Positions 8,274-17,967 of a stretch of 64,000 nucleotides of DNA are shown here, one piece after another. The translations under genes were made by a program, and so were the position numbers. Position 1 is the first letter of the stretch; each line of letters starts with the position of its first letter. The stretch covers positions 21,412-85,411 of the forward strand of contig CAZWTY010000004.1 in the NCBI GenBank assembly GCA_964637565.1, in the 5' to 3' direction. Under the pieces are notes generated by a model. It saw only the letters and a list, made by a program, of their open reading frames with translations. It had not been told where the DNA came from and ran no database searches. Origin of the DNA: DYJE01 sp964637565 (GTDB lineage Bacteria > Desulfobacterota > Desulfobacteria > Desulfobacterales > Desulfolunaceae).

Positions 8274-8957
8274 ATGACGACAAACCGAGTTGAACAAATC
8301 GACGATCGGGTGAAAATCAATACGGTTCTGATCAGTGTGTCTGACAAAACAGGACTGGACACACTCATTCCCGGGCTGGTCCGAATAAACCCCGGGATAA
8401 AAATCCTTTCCACGGGCGGAACCCATAAAACCATCTGCGACATTCTGGGCGATCAGGCCGGGAAAAACCTGGTTCAGGTTTCCGATTACACCGGACAACC
8501 CGAAACCCAGGGCGGACTGGTCAAGACCCTGGACTTCAAAATCTACCTGGGGCTTCTCACCGAAACCTACAACACGGCCCACCAGGAGGACATGAAGCGC
8601 CTTGACGCCCTTTCCATCGACATGGTCGTGGTCAACCTCTATCCGTTCAAGGCAACCATCTCCAAGTCCGACGTGACACCCGAAGCGGCCCGCAGCAACA
8701 TCGATATCGGCGGCCCGACCATGGTGAGGGCCTCGGCCAAAAACTATATCCGCGTGGCGTCGGTGGTGGACCCCCTGGATTATCCGGTTATCCTGAGTGA
8801 CCTCGAGAAAAACGACGGTCACCTCGATCTTGAGTGCCGTTTCAACCTGGCCCGCAAAGCCTTCGAACATACCGCGTCCTACGACAGGGACATCGCCGAT
8901 TACCTTTGCGCAAGAACCTTTGACCAGATCGCCTCGTGCTACAGGAGCCAGCCATGA
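8274..8957 (+). CDS. purH: IMP cyclohydrolase (stand-alone PurH N-terminal domain)
   Basis: A 227-residue MGS-like domain that closes the ring of FAICAR to give IMP, the last step of purine synthesis. Seen in the sequence: ILISVSDKTGL-like start (VLISVSDKTGLDTLI), ILSTGGTHKT, VKTL (Lys84), NLYPF and NIDIGGPTMVRASAKNY, which carry the Lys, Tyr, Asp and Lys used by cyclohydrolases. The usual TLHPKVHGGIL segment is instead TLDFKIYLGLL (residues 85-95), which is unusual. The protein ends before the transformylase domain, so purH is split here. ATG 8274 is chosen; an in-frame ATG at 8235 is less well placed. The stop overlaps the next start by 4 bases (ATGA). Confidence 0.85.
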   Translation: MTTNRVEQIDDRVKINTVLISVSDKTGLDTLIPGLVRINPGIKILSTGGTHKTICDILGDQAGKNLVQVSDYTGQPETQGGLVKTLDFKIYLGLLTETYNTAHQEDMKRLDALSIDMVVVNLYPFKATISKSDVTPEAARSNIDIGGPTMVRASAKNYIRVASVVDPLDYPVILSDLEKNDGHLDLECRFNLARKAFEHTASYDRDIADYLCARTFDQIASCYRSQP

Positions 8958-10219
8958 CGGACACTTCAAAAACAAGCCATCTGAAAGACATGTACAAAAC
9001 CATCATGGACGACCATTTCGCCCCGAACATGGAGCTCAGTTTCGTGGACGGAGACCGGCGCCAGACACTGTATTTCGAAAAAGCGGCCTGGGTCATCGAC
9101 GGGGTGAGAAAAGGGCTGAGATACGGTGAAAACCCCGGACAGGAGGCGGCGCTGTACAGGCTGGTGAACGGCAACCTGGCCATCGGGGACATCCAGACCA
9201 TTCTGCCGGGCCAGTACCTGGCATCCGACGTGGAACTGCTCCAGTCCGGAAAGCATCCCGGAAAAACCAACCTGACCGATGCGGACAACGCCCTGAACAT
9301 CCTTCGTTACTTCACGGACAGGCCAACCGCCGTAATCGTGAAGCACAACAACCCCTGCGGCGTGGCCCGAAGGGACAGCCTGGAGGCTGCGTACAGCACA
9401 GCCTACATGGCGGATCGGGTGGCGGCTTTCGGGGGCTGTATCGCCCTGAACAGGTCCGTGGACCTGGCCACGGCCGAGGCGATTTCAAACCAGTACGCCG
9501 AAGTGGTGGTGGCCCCGGATTTCGAGGACGGTGTCATGGCCCTGTTCGAAAAAAAGAAAAACCTCCGGGTGATGCGGATCGGAAACATGGACAAGCTTCA
9601 GTCTTTCGTGGGTCAGCGTTTCGTGGATCTTAAAAGCCTGATCGATGGAGGAATAATCGCCCAGCTGTCTTTCGTTCCAGAAGCCCGTAAAAAAGAGGAT
9701 CTGATCCTGGCTCATTGTGATTACAACGGGAAGCGCTACACCATCAACCGAAAACCCACCGAATCCGAATACGAAGACATGCTCTTCGGGTGGCTGGTGG
9801 AAGCCGGCATCACCTCCAATTCAGTGATCTATGTCAAGGACCAGGTTACCGTAGGTATCGGGACCGGTGAACAGGACAGGGTGGGAGTTGCTGAAATTGC
9901 CGTGGACAAGGCTTACAGGAAGCTCGCCGATCGATACGCTTACGAAGCCTGTGCAACCGCTTACCATGACCTGAAAGACCAGGACCTGAAAAAGGAGATC
10001 GACCAGCGAGTGAGCCGTGAAAAAGGTGGCCTGATTGGAGCCTCTATGGTCAGCGACGCATTTTTCCCGTTCAGGGACGGAGCCGATGTGGGCCTGCGCC
10101 AGGGCGTTTCGGCCATCGTTCATTCCGGAGGCTCGCTGAACGATTACCAGGCCATCGAAGCCTGCAACGAAGTGAACGCCACCATGGTGTTTACCGGACA
10201 GCGAAGCTTCAAACACTGA
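8954..10219 (+). CDS. purH: AICAR transformylase (stand-alone PurH C-terminal domain)
   Basis: A 421-residue protein carrying the AICAR formyltransferase activity, which adds a formyl group from 10-formyl-THF to AICAR. Landmarks are LRYGENPGQEAALYRL at the domain start and VKHNNPCGVA with the catalytic Lys-His pair. SDAFFPFRDG, and GVSAIVHSGGSLND near the C-terminus, are also present. It has about 50 extra N-terminal residues compared with the same domain in fused PurH. It starts at ATG 8954, overlapping the cyclohydrolase stop, with AGGAG 6 bases upstream; the pair is translationally coupled. The combined length (about 650) exceeds fused PurH (about 520). Confidence 0.88.
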   Translation: MTDTSKTSHLKDMYKTIMDDHFAPNMELSFVDGDRRQTLYFEKAAWVIDGVRKGLRYGENPGQEAALYRLVNGNLAIGDIQTILPGQYLASDVELLQSGKHPGKTNLTDADNALNILRYFTDRPTAVIVKHNNPCGVARRDSLEAAYSTAYMADRVAAFGGCIALNRSVDLATAEAISNQYAEVVVAPDFEDGVMALFEKKKNLRVMRIGNMDKLQSFVGQRFVDLKSLIDGGIIAQLSFVPEARKKEDLILAHCDYNGKRYTINRKPTESEYEDMLFGWLVEAGITSNSVIYVKDQVTVGIGTGEQDRVGVAEIAVDKAYRKLADRYAYEACATAYHDLKDQDLKKEIDQRVSREKGGLIGASMVSDAFFPFRDGADVGLRQGVSAIVHSGGSLNDYQAIEACNEVNATMVFTGQRSFKH

Positions 10220-10380
10220 TTTAAGGATTGATTTAAGGCGTTGTTTTTAGTAAGAGAGCCTTAAATTTTTACAATATTCAGCTTCCCAGATTAAGAGAAA
10301 CCGCCTGCCTGGATGATGGTAACAGTTCAGTCCGGGGAGTTATATACCTTTACACCCCAAACTTGATGGAGGATGATTAC

Positions 10381-11850
10381 ATGAACAGATTACCCCTGGA
10401 AGAGGCCTATTCTTTTGACGATGTGCTTGTTCAGCCCAACTACTCGGATGTGCTTCCCAGTGACGTGAGCACCGTGACCCAGCTTTCCCGGAACATCACC
10501 CTTAACATTCCCATTGTCAGCGCAGCCATGGACACGGTTACCGAAGCCAGGACGGCCATCAGCATGGCCAGGGCCGGGGGGATCGGCTTCATTCACCGGA
10601 ACCTGCCCATCGAGAACCAGGCCATGGAAGTGAACCGGGTGAAAAAGTCTGAAAGCGGAATGATCATCGACCCGGTTACCGTGAAACCAAGCGCCCCCAT
10701 CAGCGAAGTCCAGAAACTGATGTCCCATTACAGGATCTCCGGTGTTCCGGTGACCGACGGCGAGCAGCTCGTGGGAATCGTGACCAACAGAGACCTGAGA
10801 TTCGAAACCGACATGACCCGCAAGGTTTCGGAAGTGATGACCAGCAAAGACCTGATCACCACCCCCGAAGGCATCAGCCTTGAAGACTGCAAGAAAATGC
10901 TCCACAAACACCGCATCGAAAAACTTCTGGTGGTCAACTCCGAAGGCAAACTGTCTGGCATCATCACCACCAAAGACATCGAAAAAATCAAAAAATACCC
11001 CAACGCCTGCAAGGATTCCATGGGAAGATTAAGGGCCGGAGCCGCCATCGGCGTTGGACCGGACATGATGCCCAGGGCCGAGGCCCTGCTTCGGGCCGGA
11101 GCGGACATTCTGGTGATCGACACATCCCACGGCCATTCCAGAAACGTTATCGAATCGGTGAAAGCACTCAAGGCCACTTTCAAGGACATCGAACTGGTGG
11201 CAGGCAACGTGGCCACGGCCGAAGGGGCCCAGGCCCTGATCGAGGCCGGTGTGGACGCCGTGAAAGTCGGCATCGGTCCCGGCTCCATCTGCACCACCCG
11301 CATCGTGGCCGGCGTGGGTGTTCCCCAGCTCACCGCCATCATGAACTGCCGCGAGATTTCAAATAAAACAGGCGTTCCCATCATCGCCGACGGCGGCATC
11401 AAATTTTCCGGAGACATCGTGAAAGCCATCGGTGCGGGTGCCCACTGTGTCATGCTGGGCGGTCTTTTCGCCGGAACGGACGAGAGCCCCGGTGAAACCA
11501 TCATTTACCAGGGCCGGAGCTACAAAGTCTACCGGGGTATGGGTTCCCTTGAAGCCATGCAGGCCGGCAGCAAGGACCGCTACTACCTGGGCGACAAGGA
11601 AGAAGAGGGTGGAGAAAAGCTGGTGCCCGAGGGCATTGTAGGCCGTGTTCCGTACAAAGGGCCCATCGGTGAAAACGTGTTCCAGCTGATCGGTGGCCTC
11701 AAGGCAGGCATGGGTTACGTGGGAAGCCGGACCATTCAGGAACTCCGTGAAAAGGCCAGATTCGTCAGAATCACCGGAGCAGGGCTCCGTGAAAGCCATG
11801 TTCATGACGTGATCATCACCGAAGAAGCCCCGAACTACAGACTGGAATAA
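10381..11850 (+). CDS. guaB: IMP dehydrogenase
   Basis: A 489-residue enzyme oxidising IMP to XMP with NAD+, the committed step to GMP. It shows a split TIM barrel: SFDDVLVQPNYSDVLP at the start, a pair of CBS domains at about residues 95-210, and the catalytic loop GPGSICTTR with the active-site Cys. The flap and activating region (EGIVGRVPYKG) follow. Length is standard. ATG 10381 follows GGAGGATGATTAC; the frame opens earlier at 10363 but without a ribosome binding site. It follows the purH pair by 161 bases, placing IMP synthesis and use side by side. Confidence 0.95.
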   Translation: MNRLPLEEAYSFDDVLVQPNYSDVLPSDVSTVTQLSRNITLNIPIVSAAMDTVTEARTAISMARAGGIGFIHRNLPIENQAMEVNRVKKSESGMIIDPVTVKPSAPISEVQKLMSHYRISGVPVTDGEQLVGIVTNRDLRFETDMTRKVSEVMTSKDLITTPEGISLEDCKKMLHKHRIEKLLVVNSEGKLSGIITTKDIEKIKKYPNACKDSMGRLRAGAAIGVGPDMMPRAEALLRAGADILVIDTSHGHSRNVIESVKALKATFKDIELVAGNVATAEGAQALIEAGVDAVKVGIGPGSICTTRIVAGVGVPQLTAIMNCREISNKTGVPIIADGGIKFSGDIVKAIGAGAHCVMLGGLFAGTDESPGETIIYQGRSYKVYRGMGSLEAMQAGSKDRYYLGDKEEEGGEKLVPEGIVGRVPYKGPIGENVFQLIGGLKAGMGYVGSRTIQELREKARFVRITGAGLRESHVHDVIITEEAPNYRLE

Positions 11851-11870
11851 GTGATACATTGAAACAAGCC

Positions 11871-11904
11871 ATCCGTCCGTACGGGTCTTTTCCGGCGGAC
11901 GGAT
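11871..11904 (+). terminator. Intrinsic terminator after guaB
   Basis: ATCCGTCCG (11871-11879) pairs with CGGACGGAT (11896-11904), followed by ATTCTTTTT. It lies between guaB and dnaE, which implies that dnaE has its own promoter or relies on read-through. Confidence 0.7.
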
Positions 11905-11925
11905 ATTCTTTTTAACGGATTGCCC

Positions 11926-14900
11926 ATGACGTCTCCCGCCCCAGATTTTGTCCATCTTCACCTCCACACCCAGTACAGCCTGCTGGATGGGGCGATCCGT
12001 CTGGACAACCTGTTTAAACGTGCCAAAGAGTACGACATGTCCTCCGTGGCCATCACAGACCATGGAACCATGTTCGGTGTTCTGGAATTTTACGAGTACG
12101 CCACCAAAGCGGGTATCAAACCCATCATCGGCTGCGAAGCCTATGTAGCCCCCCGGAGTATGGCCGACCGGTCTTCAGCCGAAGACGGAAACAAATCCCA
12201 TCACCTGGTGCTTCTGGCAGAAAACAACGAAGGCTACAAAAACCTCTGCAAACTGGCCACCATCGCCCAGACCCAAGGGTTCTACTACAAACCGAGAATC
12301 GACAAGGATGTGATCGAACGTCACAGCCAGGGAATCATCGCCCTGTCCGCCTGTCTTGCCGGAGAGATTCCCCGGCTGATCGAGAAGGGAAAACTCGACG
12401 AAGCGGACCAGGTGGCCCAGTATTACCAGAAAGTCTTTGGTGAGCGGAATTTTTTCCTGGAAGTCCAGGACAACAACCTGGCCGAACAGAACTTCGTGAA
12501 TGACGTGCTCTACGACATGTCCAAGCGGTTGTCCATTCCCCTGGTGGCCACCAACGACTGTCACTACCTGGACAAGGAGGATGTGAGGGCCCACGAAATT
12601 CTCCTCTGTGTCCAGACCGGCAACACCATCAACGATCCCAAACGTTTTCGGTTCGGAACAGACCAGCTTTTCTTCAAAACCAAAGAGGAGATGGCGGCAT
12701 CTTTTTCGAAACATCCCGAATCTCTCAGCAATACCGTGGACATCGCCAACCGATGCCATGTGGAATTCGATTTCAAGACCTACCATTTTCCCAAATTCGA
12801 CGACGGTTCTGGCCGAGACCCTAACCTGATTTTTGAACAGCAGGCCCGCGAGGGATTTGAGCGGAGGTTTAAAACCCTGCTCTCCAAAAACCCCAATCTT
12901 GACCGGAAAGCTTACGAAGACCGTCTCGATTACGAGATCAAGACCATCATCAACATGGGGTTTCCCGGGTATTTTCTCATCGTGGCCGACTTTATCCGCT
13001 ACGGCAAGGAAAACGGCATCCCCATCGGGCCTGGCAGGGGTTCGGCGGCCGGTAGCATGGTGGCTTACTCGATGAACATCACCGATCTCGACCCCATCGA
13101 GCATGGCCTGATCTTCGAGCGTTTCCTCAATCCGGCCCGTATCAGCATGCCGGATATCGACGTGGACTTCTGCATCAACGGCCGTGAAAAAGTGTTCAAA
13201 TATGTGTCGGAACGGTACGGCGGAGGGGATTACGTTTCCCAGATCACCACGTTCGGAACCATGAAAACCAAGGCCGTGATCCGTGACGTGGGGCGCGCCC
13301 TGGAAATTCCCCTGCCGGAAGTTGACAAGATCGCCAAACTGGTGCCCGATGTCCTGAACATCAAGCTCAAGGACGCTCTGGAGCAGGAGCCCGAACTGGC
13401 GGCCCTGGCCGAAAGCCCGGAATACAAGGAGCTGATCTCCATCTGCAAGGTGCTCGAAGGCCTCACGCGTCACGCCTCGGTCCATGCCGCGGGTGTGGTG
13501 GTGGGGGACACGAAACTGGTCGAGTACCTTCCCCTGTACAAAGGTAAAAACGGCGAAATTGTGACCCAGTTCGACATGAAGCGTGTGGAAAAGATCGGGC
13601 TGGTGAAGTTCGATTTTCTGGGTCTCCGGAACCTCACGGTCATCGACGACACCCTGCGGCTGATCCGGGAGCAGGGCAAGGAACCCCCCGATCTTCTGGA
13701 ACTGGATTTCAACGATCCCGACACGTATAAACTGCTTTCTTCCGGCGACACCACCGGCGTTTTCCAGCTTGAAAGCTCGGGCATGAAAGACCTGCTTGTC
13801 CGTCTTAAACCCGAATGCTTCAATGATATCACGGCTCTTGTGGCCCTGTACCGGCCCGGCCCACTGGACAGCGGGATGGCCGACGCCTACGTGAACCGGA
13901 AACACGGCCGGGAACCTGTGGAGTACCTGCTCCCCGGTCTTGAAGAGATCCTGAAGGAAACCTACGGGGTCATCCTTTACCAGGAACAGGCCATGAGGAT
14001 CGCCAGCGTCATTGCCAGTTATTCCATGTCTGACGCAGACGGCCTTCGAAAAGCCATGGGGAAGAAGCTGGCCGAAGACATGGCCAAGCACCGGGGCCTC
14101 TTCATGAATGGGGCCAAAGCCAACAACCATGACGAGAAAAAAGCGGGTGAACTTTTCGATCTCATCGAAAAATTCGGTGGTTATGGTTTCAACAAGTCCC
14201 ACAGCGCGGCCTACGCCCTGATCTGTTTCCAGACCGCCTACCTCAAGGCCCATTACCCCGTGGAGTTCATGGCGGCTCTTCTCACCAGTGAAATGGACTC
14301 GGTGGACGGGGTGGTGAAGTTCATCGCCGAATGCAAAAACCACGATATCAAGGTGCTCCCCCCGGACGTGAACGAAAGCAGCAAGGCCTTTTCCGTGGTA
14401 AACGGTCAGATCCGTTTCGGTCTTGTGGCTGTTAAGAACGTGGGAGAAGCGGCCATTGACAACATCATCGAGGTGCGTCAATCCCATGGACGGTTCACCT
14501 CGATTTTCGATTTCTGCGAGCAGGTGGATCTTCGCAAGGTGAACAAACGGGTGATCGAGGCCCTGATCAAATGCGGGGCTTTCGATTCCACAGGCCACAA
14601 CAGAAACCAGATGACGACGGTCCTGGAAGACGCCCTGGAGCATGGTCAGATCGTCCAGAAAGAGAAGAACGACCGGCAGATGAGCCTGTTCGGGGATATG
14701 GAGGAGAACGGGGTTTCCATCAACGCCCCCAGTCTTCCGGCCATGGATGAGTGGGATGACAGGTACAGGCTGACCCTTGAAAAAGAATCCCTGGGTTTTT
14801 ATATTTCAGGCCATCCCCTGGATCGTTACGCCGGACTCCTTGAAAAATTCTCCGATGTGAACGGCATGACCGTTCAGGAGATCACCACCAACCGGGCGGT

Positions 14901-15453
14901 GCGGTTTGGGGGTATCGTCACGGCCAAGAAGGTGATACGGACCAAGAAAAACGATCAGATGGCCTTCGTGACCCTCGAGGACATGTTCGGGTCTGTGGAA
15001 GTGGTGGTTTTTCCCTCGGTCTACGAGACGGACGGGGATCTTTTTGTGGAAGACGCGGCCCTGATCGTGGAAGGTGAAGCCCAGGTCAAGGAAAAAGGCC
15101 TGAGCATCCTGGCCGAGAAAGTCGTTCCCCTGGAACGGGCCGAAGAAGAGTGGTCGGCCAGCCTTCAACTTGTCCTTGGGACGGACCCTTCTGAAAAAGA
15201 CAAACCGGCTCTTGTTCAGGACATCCTTTCACGGTATCCCGGTAACTGCAAAGTGTTCATCAAAATGGTGATTCCCGAAAAATCCCAGGTGGTCCTGGAG
15301 CTTCCCGACCGTCTGAAAGTCAATGTCTGCCCGGAACTGTTGAGAGAACTCAAGGCCCTTTTGGGAAGAACCGCGGTGGACACAGCGTGCAGACCGGCCA
15401 TGCTTGCCCAGAAAAACAACGGAAAAAAACAGTACCTGAAAAGGGTCAAGTAA
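11926..15453 (+). CDS. dnaE: DNA polymerase III subunit alpha
   Basis: The 1175-residue replicative polymerase of the DnaE1 type. An N-terminal PHP domain (FVHLHLHTQYSLLDGA) is followed by the polymerase palm with GPGRGSAAGS and PDIDVDFC, which hold the catalytic aspartates. Fingers, the helix-hairpin-helix and beta-clamp region, and an OB-fold (about residues 990-1070, VRFGGIVTAKKV) come next. Length matches E. coli DnaE. ATG 11926 is chosen; an in-frame TTG sits at 11920, and neither has a strong ribosome binding site. The stop codon touches the bioA stop codon on the other strand with no base between. Confidence 0.94.
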   Translation: MTSPAPDFVHLHLHTQYSLLDGAIRLDNLFKRAKEYDMSSVAITDHGTMFGVLEFYEYATKAGIKPIIGCEAYVAPRSMADRSSAEDGNKSHHLVLLAENNEGYKNLCKLATIAQTQGFYYKPRIDKDVIERHSQGIIALSACLAGEIPRLIEKGKLDEADQVAQYYQKVFGERNFFLEVQDNNLAEQNFVNDVLYDMSKRLSIPLVATNDCHYLDKEDVRAHEILLCVQTGNTINDPKRFRFGTDQLFFKTKEEMAASFSKHPESLSNTVDIANRCHVEFDFKTYHFPKFDDGSGRDPNLIFEQQAREGFERRFKTLLSKNPNLDRKAYEDRLDYEIKTIINMGFPGYFLIVADFIRYGKENGIPIGPGRGSAAGSMVAYSMNITDLDPIEHGLIFERFLNPARISMPDIDVDFCINGREKVFKYVSERYGGGDYVSQITTFGTMKTKAVIRDVGRALEIPLPEVDKIAKLVPDVLNIKLKDALEQEPELAALAESPEYKELISICKVLEGLTRHASVHAAGVVVGDTKLVEYLPLYKGKNGEIVTQFDMKRVEKIGLVKFDFLGLRNLTVIDDTLRLIREQGKEPPDLLELDFNDPDTYKLLSSGDTTGVFQLESSGMKDLLVRLKPECFNDITALVALYRPGPLDSGMADAYVNRKHGREPVEYLLPGLEEILKETYGVILYQEQAMRIASVIASYSMSDADGLRKAMGKKLAEDMAKHRGLFMNGAKANNHDEKKAGELFDLIEKFGGYGFNKSHSAAYALICFQTAYLKAHYPVEFMAALLTSEMDSVDGVVKFIAECKNHDIKVLPPDVNESSKAFSVVNGQIRFGLVAVKNVGEAAIDNIIEVRQSHGRFTSIFDFCEQVDLRKVNKRVIEALIKCGAFDSTGHNRNQMTTVLEDALEHGQIVQKEKNDRQMSLFGDMEENGVSINAPSLPAMDEWDDRYRLTLEKESLGFYISGHPLDRYAGLLEKFSDVNGMTVQEITTNRAVRFGGIVTAKKVIRTKKNDQMAFVTLEDMFGSVEVVVFPSVYETDGDLFVEDAALIVEGEAQVKEKGLSILAEKVVPLERAEEEWSASLQLVLGTDPSEKDKPALVQDILSRYPGNCKVFIKMVIPEKSQVVLELPDRLKVNVCPELLRELKALLGRTAVDTACRPAMLAQKNNGKKQYLKRVK

Positions 15454-16734
15454 TCATTCCATTCCCACCACGTCCACCATGGCCGAGGTCAGGGTGGAAA
15501 GATCCTGATCGGACATGACAAACGGAGGCATGGTGTAGACCAGTTTCCCAAAAGGCCGGATCCAGACGCCTCTTTCTACAAAACGTTTCTGGATGCGTGC
15601 CATATCCACAGGTTTCTTCATCTCGATCACTCCGATGGCTCCCAGACAGCGGACATCCTCCACCTGGTCCAGATGCCGGGCTGGACCAAGCCCCTGGATC
15701 AGGCCCCGCTCAAGCCGCGTGATCTCCTCTTTCCAGTTGCCCGACAGAAGAAGCCGTATGCTTGCACAGGCCACGGCGCAGGCCAGAGGATTTCCCATGA
15801 ACGTGGGGCCGTGCATGAACGCTCCGGGGCTTCCCGAGGAGATCCCATCGCTGATCTTCCGGGTGGTCAGCGTTGCCGCCAGGGTCATGTACCCGCCGGT
15901 CAGCGCCTTGCCCAGACAGAGAATGTCCGGACTCACCCCGGCATGCTCACAGGCGAACATTTTTCCGGTTCGGCCAAAACCTGTGGCGATTTCATCGAAA
16001 ATCACAAGAACGTCATACCGGTCGCAGAGTTCCCTGGCTTTTTTCAGGTAATCGGGGGAGTAGAACCGCATGCCTCCGGCGCCCTGGACCACCGGTTCGA
16101 GAATCAGGGCCGCGATGCGTTCATGGTGTTCTTCAAGGATTTGGGCCAGGCTTTCCAGGTCCTTTTCATGGCAGGGATCATGAAAACCGCAGACCGGGGC
16201 GTCGGCAAAAAACTGTTCGGGCATGAATCCCTGGAAGAGGTTGTGCATCCCTGAGACCGGATCACAGACGCTCATGGCACCGGTGGTGTCCCCATGGTAG
16301 CCGTTCCGGATGGTCACAAAACGTTTTTTCAAAGGCCTGCCCATGGCGGTCCAGTACTGAACCGCCATTTTAAGGGCCACTTCCACGGAAACTGAACCGG
16401 AATCGCAGAGAAAGACCTGGGTCAGGGGGGGCGGGGTCAGATCGACCAGAAGAGATGACAGGGTCACCGCCGGTTCATGGGTCAGTCCCCCGAACATCAC
16501 ATGGGCCATGGAGTCGAGCTGGTCCCTGGCCGCCTTGTTCAGCACCGGATGGTTGTAGCCGTGTATCGCCGCCCACCAGGAACTCATACCGTCGATCAGC
16601 TCCCGCCCGTCTTTCAGGGTAAGCCGGACACCTTTGGCCGAGGCCACCTCAAAGACGGGGAGGGGAGCTTTCATGGACGTGTAGGGATGCCACACATGGT
16701 CCCTGTCAAAATTCAGAACGTTCAGATCGTTCAT
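15454..16734 (-). CDS. bioA: Adenosylmethionine-8-amino-7-oxononanoate aminotransferase
   Basis: A 426-residue class-III PLP aminotransferase making 7,8-diaminopelargonate from KAPA and SAM in biotin synthesis. Diagnostic stretches are HVWHPYTSM near the N-terminus, MSSWWAAIHGYNHP, FDEIATGFGRTGKMFACEH and the PLP lysine in CLGKALTGGY. The N-terminal WHPYTSM and SSWWA motifs separate BioA from other class-III enzymes. It starts 4 bases inside the end of the enoyl-CoA hydratase gene (ATGA overlap), so the two are coupled. No bioB, bioD or bioF is seen in the window. Confidence 0.92.
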   Translation of the reverse strand: MNDLNVLNFDRDHVWHPYTSMKAPLPVFEVASAKGVRLTLKDGRELIDGMSSWWAAIHGYNHPVLNKAARDQLDSMAHVMFGGLTHEPAVTLSSLLVDLTPPPLTQVFLCDSGSVSVEVALKMAVQYWTAMGRPLKKRFVTIRNGYHGDTTGAMSVCDPVSGMHNLFQGFMPEQFFADAPVCGFHDPCHEKDLESLAQILEEHHERIAALILEPVVQGAGGMRFYSPDYLKKARELCDRYDVLVIFDEIATGFGRTGKMFACEHAGVSPDILCLGKALTGGYMTLAATLTTRKISDGISSGSPGAFMHGPTFMGNPLACAVACASIRLLLSGNWKEEITRLERGLIQGLGPARHLDQVEDVRCLGAIGVIEMKKPVDMARIQKRFVERGVWIRPFGKLVYTMPPFVMSDQDLSTLTSAMVDVVGME

Positions 16735-17489
16735 TTTCCCGCTTCGGCCAAAAGTTTGTTGGCAAAGGCGATCATCATCTGGTTTCGGTCTTCCATCTGG
16801 AGGCAGGCTTCAAGACCGCCGGCGTCGATGTTGATCGAAATGGCCTCTTTGGTCATCCGGATTCCCATGGGGTTTTTACTCACCATGATCTTGGCCAGTT
16901 CTTCGGCTGTTTCAATGAGTTTGTCCCGGGAGACTTTCCGGCTGGCGAAGCCGAGGGACATGGCGGTGTCCGCGTCCATCCAGTTGCCTGTGAGAAGGAA
17001 TTCGTTGGCCCGGCCGGAACCGATCAGGCGGGGGAGGAAATAGCTGGAGGCCATGTCGGCGCCGCCAAGCCCAATATTGATGTAAGCTGCTGAAAAACGG
17101 GCGTCGTCTGAAATGATCCGGATATCGGAGGCCATGGTCAGTGAAAAACCGAGTCCTGCGGCAGACCCGTGGACACAGGCGATGACAGGCTGGGGAATCT
17201 GCCTCATGGCAAGAAGCAACCGTGACATGCGCGCCTGGGCGTCGTAAGCTTTGACAGGAGCCATGGTAAAAATGGCCGGACCGAAGGAGTTCATGTCAAG
17301 GCCCGCACAGAAACCCTTGGCATTTCCGCCGTCCAGAATGATCACCCGTGTCCGTTCATCGTAGCGTTTGTCTCTGAAAAACGCTTCAAGCTCAAGGACC
17401 ATGGGTTCGTCGATGGCGTTGTACTTGTCCGGTCTGTTCAGGGTCAGATAGCCGATTCCGTTTTCCTCTCTGTAAAGCAGTCGATCCAT
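16731..17489 (-). CDS. Enoyl-CoA hydratase/isomerase family protein
   Basis: A 252-residue crotonase-fold protein. It shows the N-terminal LTLNRPDKYNAID segment, the oxyanion-hole motif KGFCAGLDMNSF and a second oxyanion strand CVHGSAAGLGFSLTMASDIRI. GLGGADMASSYFLPR follows, where Glu/Asp catalytic residues usually sit; here the hydratase glutamates are not obvious, so hydratase, isomerase or hydrolase activity are all possible. AAGGAGGAAACAC sets the start at ATG 17489; the frame extends upstream to 17618 without a better site. The ATGA overlap with bioA suggests a shared transcript and perhaps a link to an acyl-CoA precursor of biotin, which is speculation. Confidence 0.8.
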   Translation of the reverse strand: MDRLLYREENGIGYLTLNRPDKYNAIDEPMVLELEAFFRDKRYDERTRVIILDGGNAKGFCAGLDMNSFGPAIFTMAPVKAYDAQARMSRLLLAMRQIPQPVIACVHGSAAGLGFSLTMASDIRIISDDARFSAAYINIGLGGADMASSYFLPRLIGSGRANEFLLTGNWMDADTAMSLGFASRKVSRDKLIETAEELAKIMVSKNPMGIRMTKEAISINIDAGGLEACLQMEDRNQMMIAFANKLLAEAGK

Positions 17490-17699
17490 GTGTTTCCTCC
17501 TTATTTTTAAAAAGGAAAATCTACCACCAAGGCCGAAGTTTCTCAAGGTTTGAATCATATAAAAATAAGGAAACGCGAGGCGTAATCGGGGGATTCTCAG
17601 CCAACTTCTTTGTAACATATTGAAAAAGACGACGGATTCGGCTAAGGTAGGGCCTGAATTGACAGTGACCCGTCATCCGCCCATCCAAGGAGACATGTT

Positions 17700-17963
17700 A
17701 TGAATAAATTTTCATCCGTTGGCTTAACCTCTCTTGTGTTCGGTCTTGTTCTCGTGGTTCTCAAGGCCATTTCCAATGTGCTCAACAAACCCTTTGAGTT
17801 TGCGGACAAAACCCCGAATCTTTTTATCTATCCAGATGGCGTGGTGGAAGGAAGCGGTTTTTTTTATTCTCTGATCTCACCGGCCATGAACGCTCCCATC
17901 TATCTTCTGTGCATCATCGCGGGGGTGATCCTTCTTGTCATCGGAGGCCTTTACTTTAAATGA
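17700..17963 (+). CDS. Small two-helix membrane protein, unknown
   Basis: An 87-residue protein with two hydrophobic helices (about residues 9-24 and 65-86) and a short loop containing NKPFEFADKTPNLF and a Gly-rich turn. AAGGAG upstream of the ATG supports translation. I do not recognise a family. It stands 5 bases before the best start of the peptidase gene, so both probably sit on one transcript. Confidence 0.6.
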   Translation: MNKFSSVGLTSLVFGLVLVVLKAISNVLNKPFEFADKTPNLFIYPDGVVEGSGFFYSLISPAMNAPIYLLCIIAGVILLVIGGLYFK

Positions 17964-17967
17964 TGAC

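Noticed and set aside
12175..14643. 822-residue open frame on the minus strand inside dnaE
   Set aside because: It is a shadow of dnaE on the opposite strand. The GC-rich third positions of dnaE keep stops out. It has no family motif, and dnaE is unmistakable.
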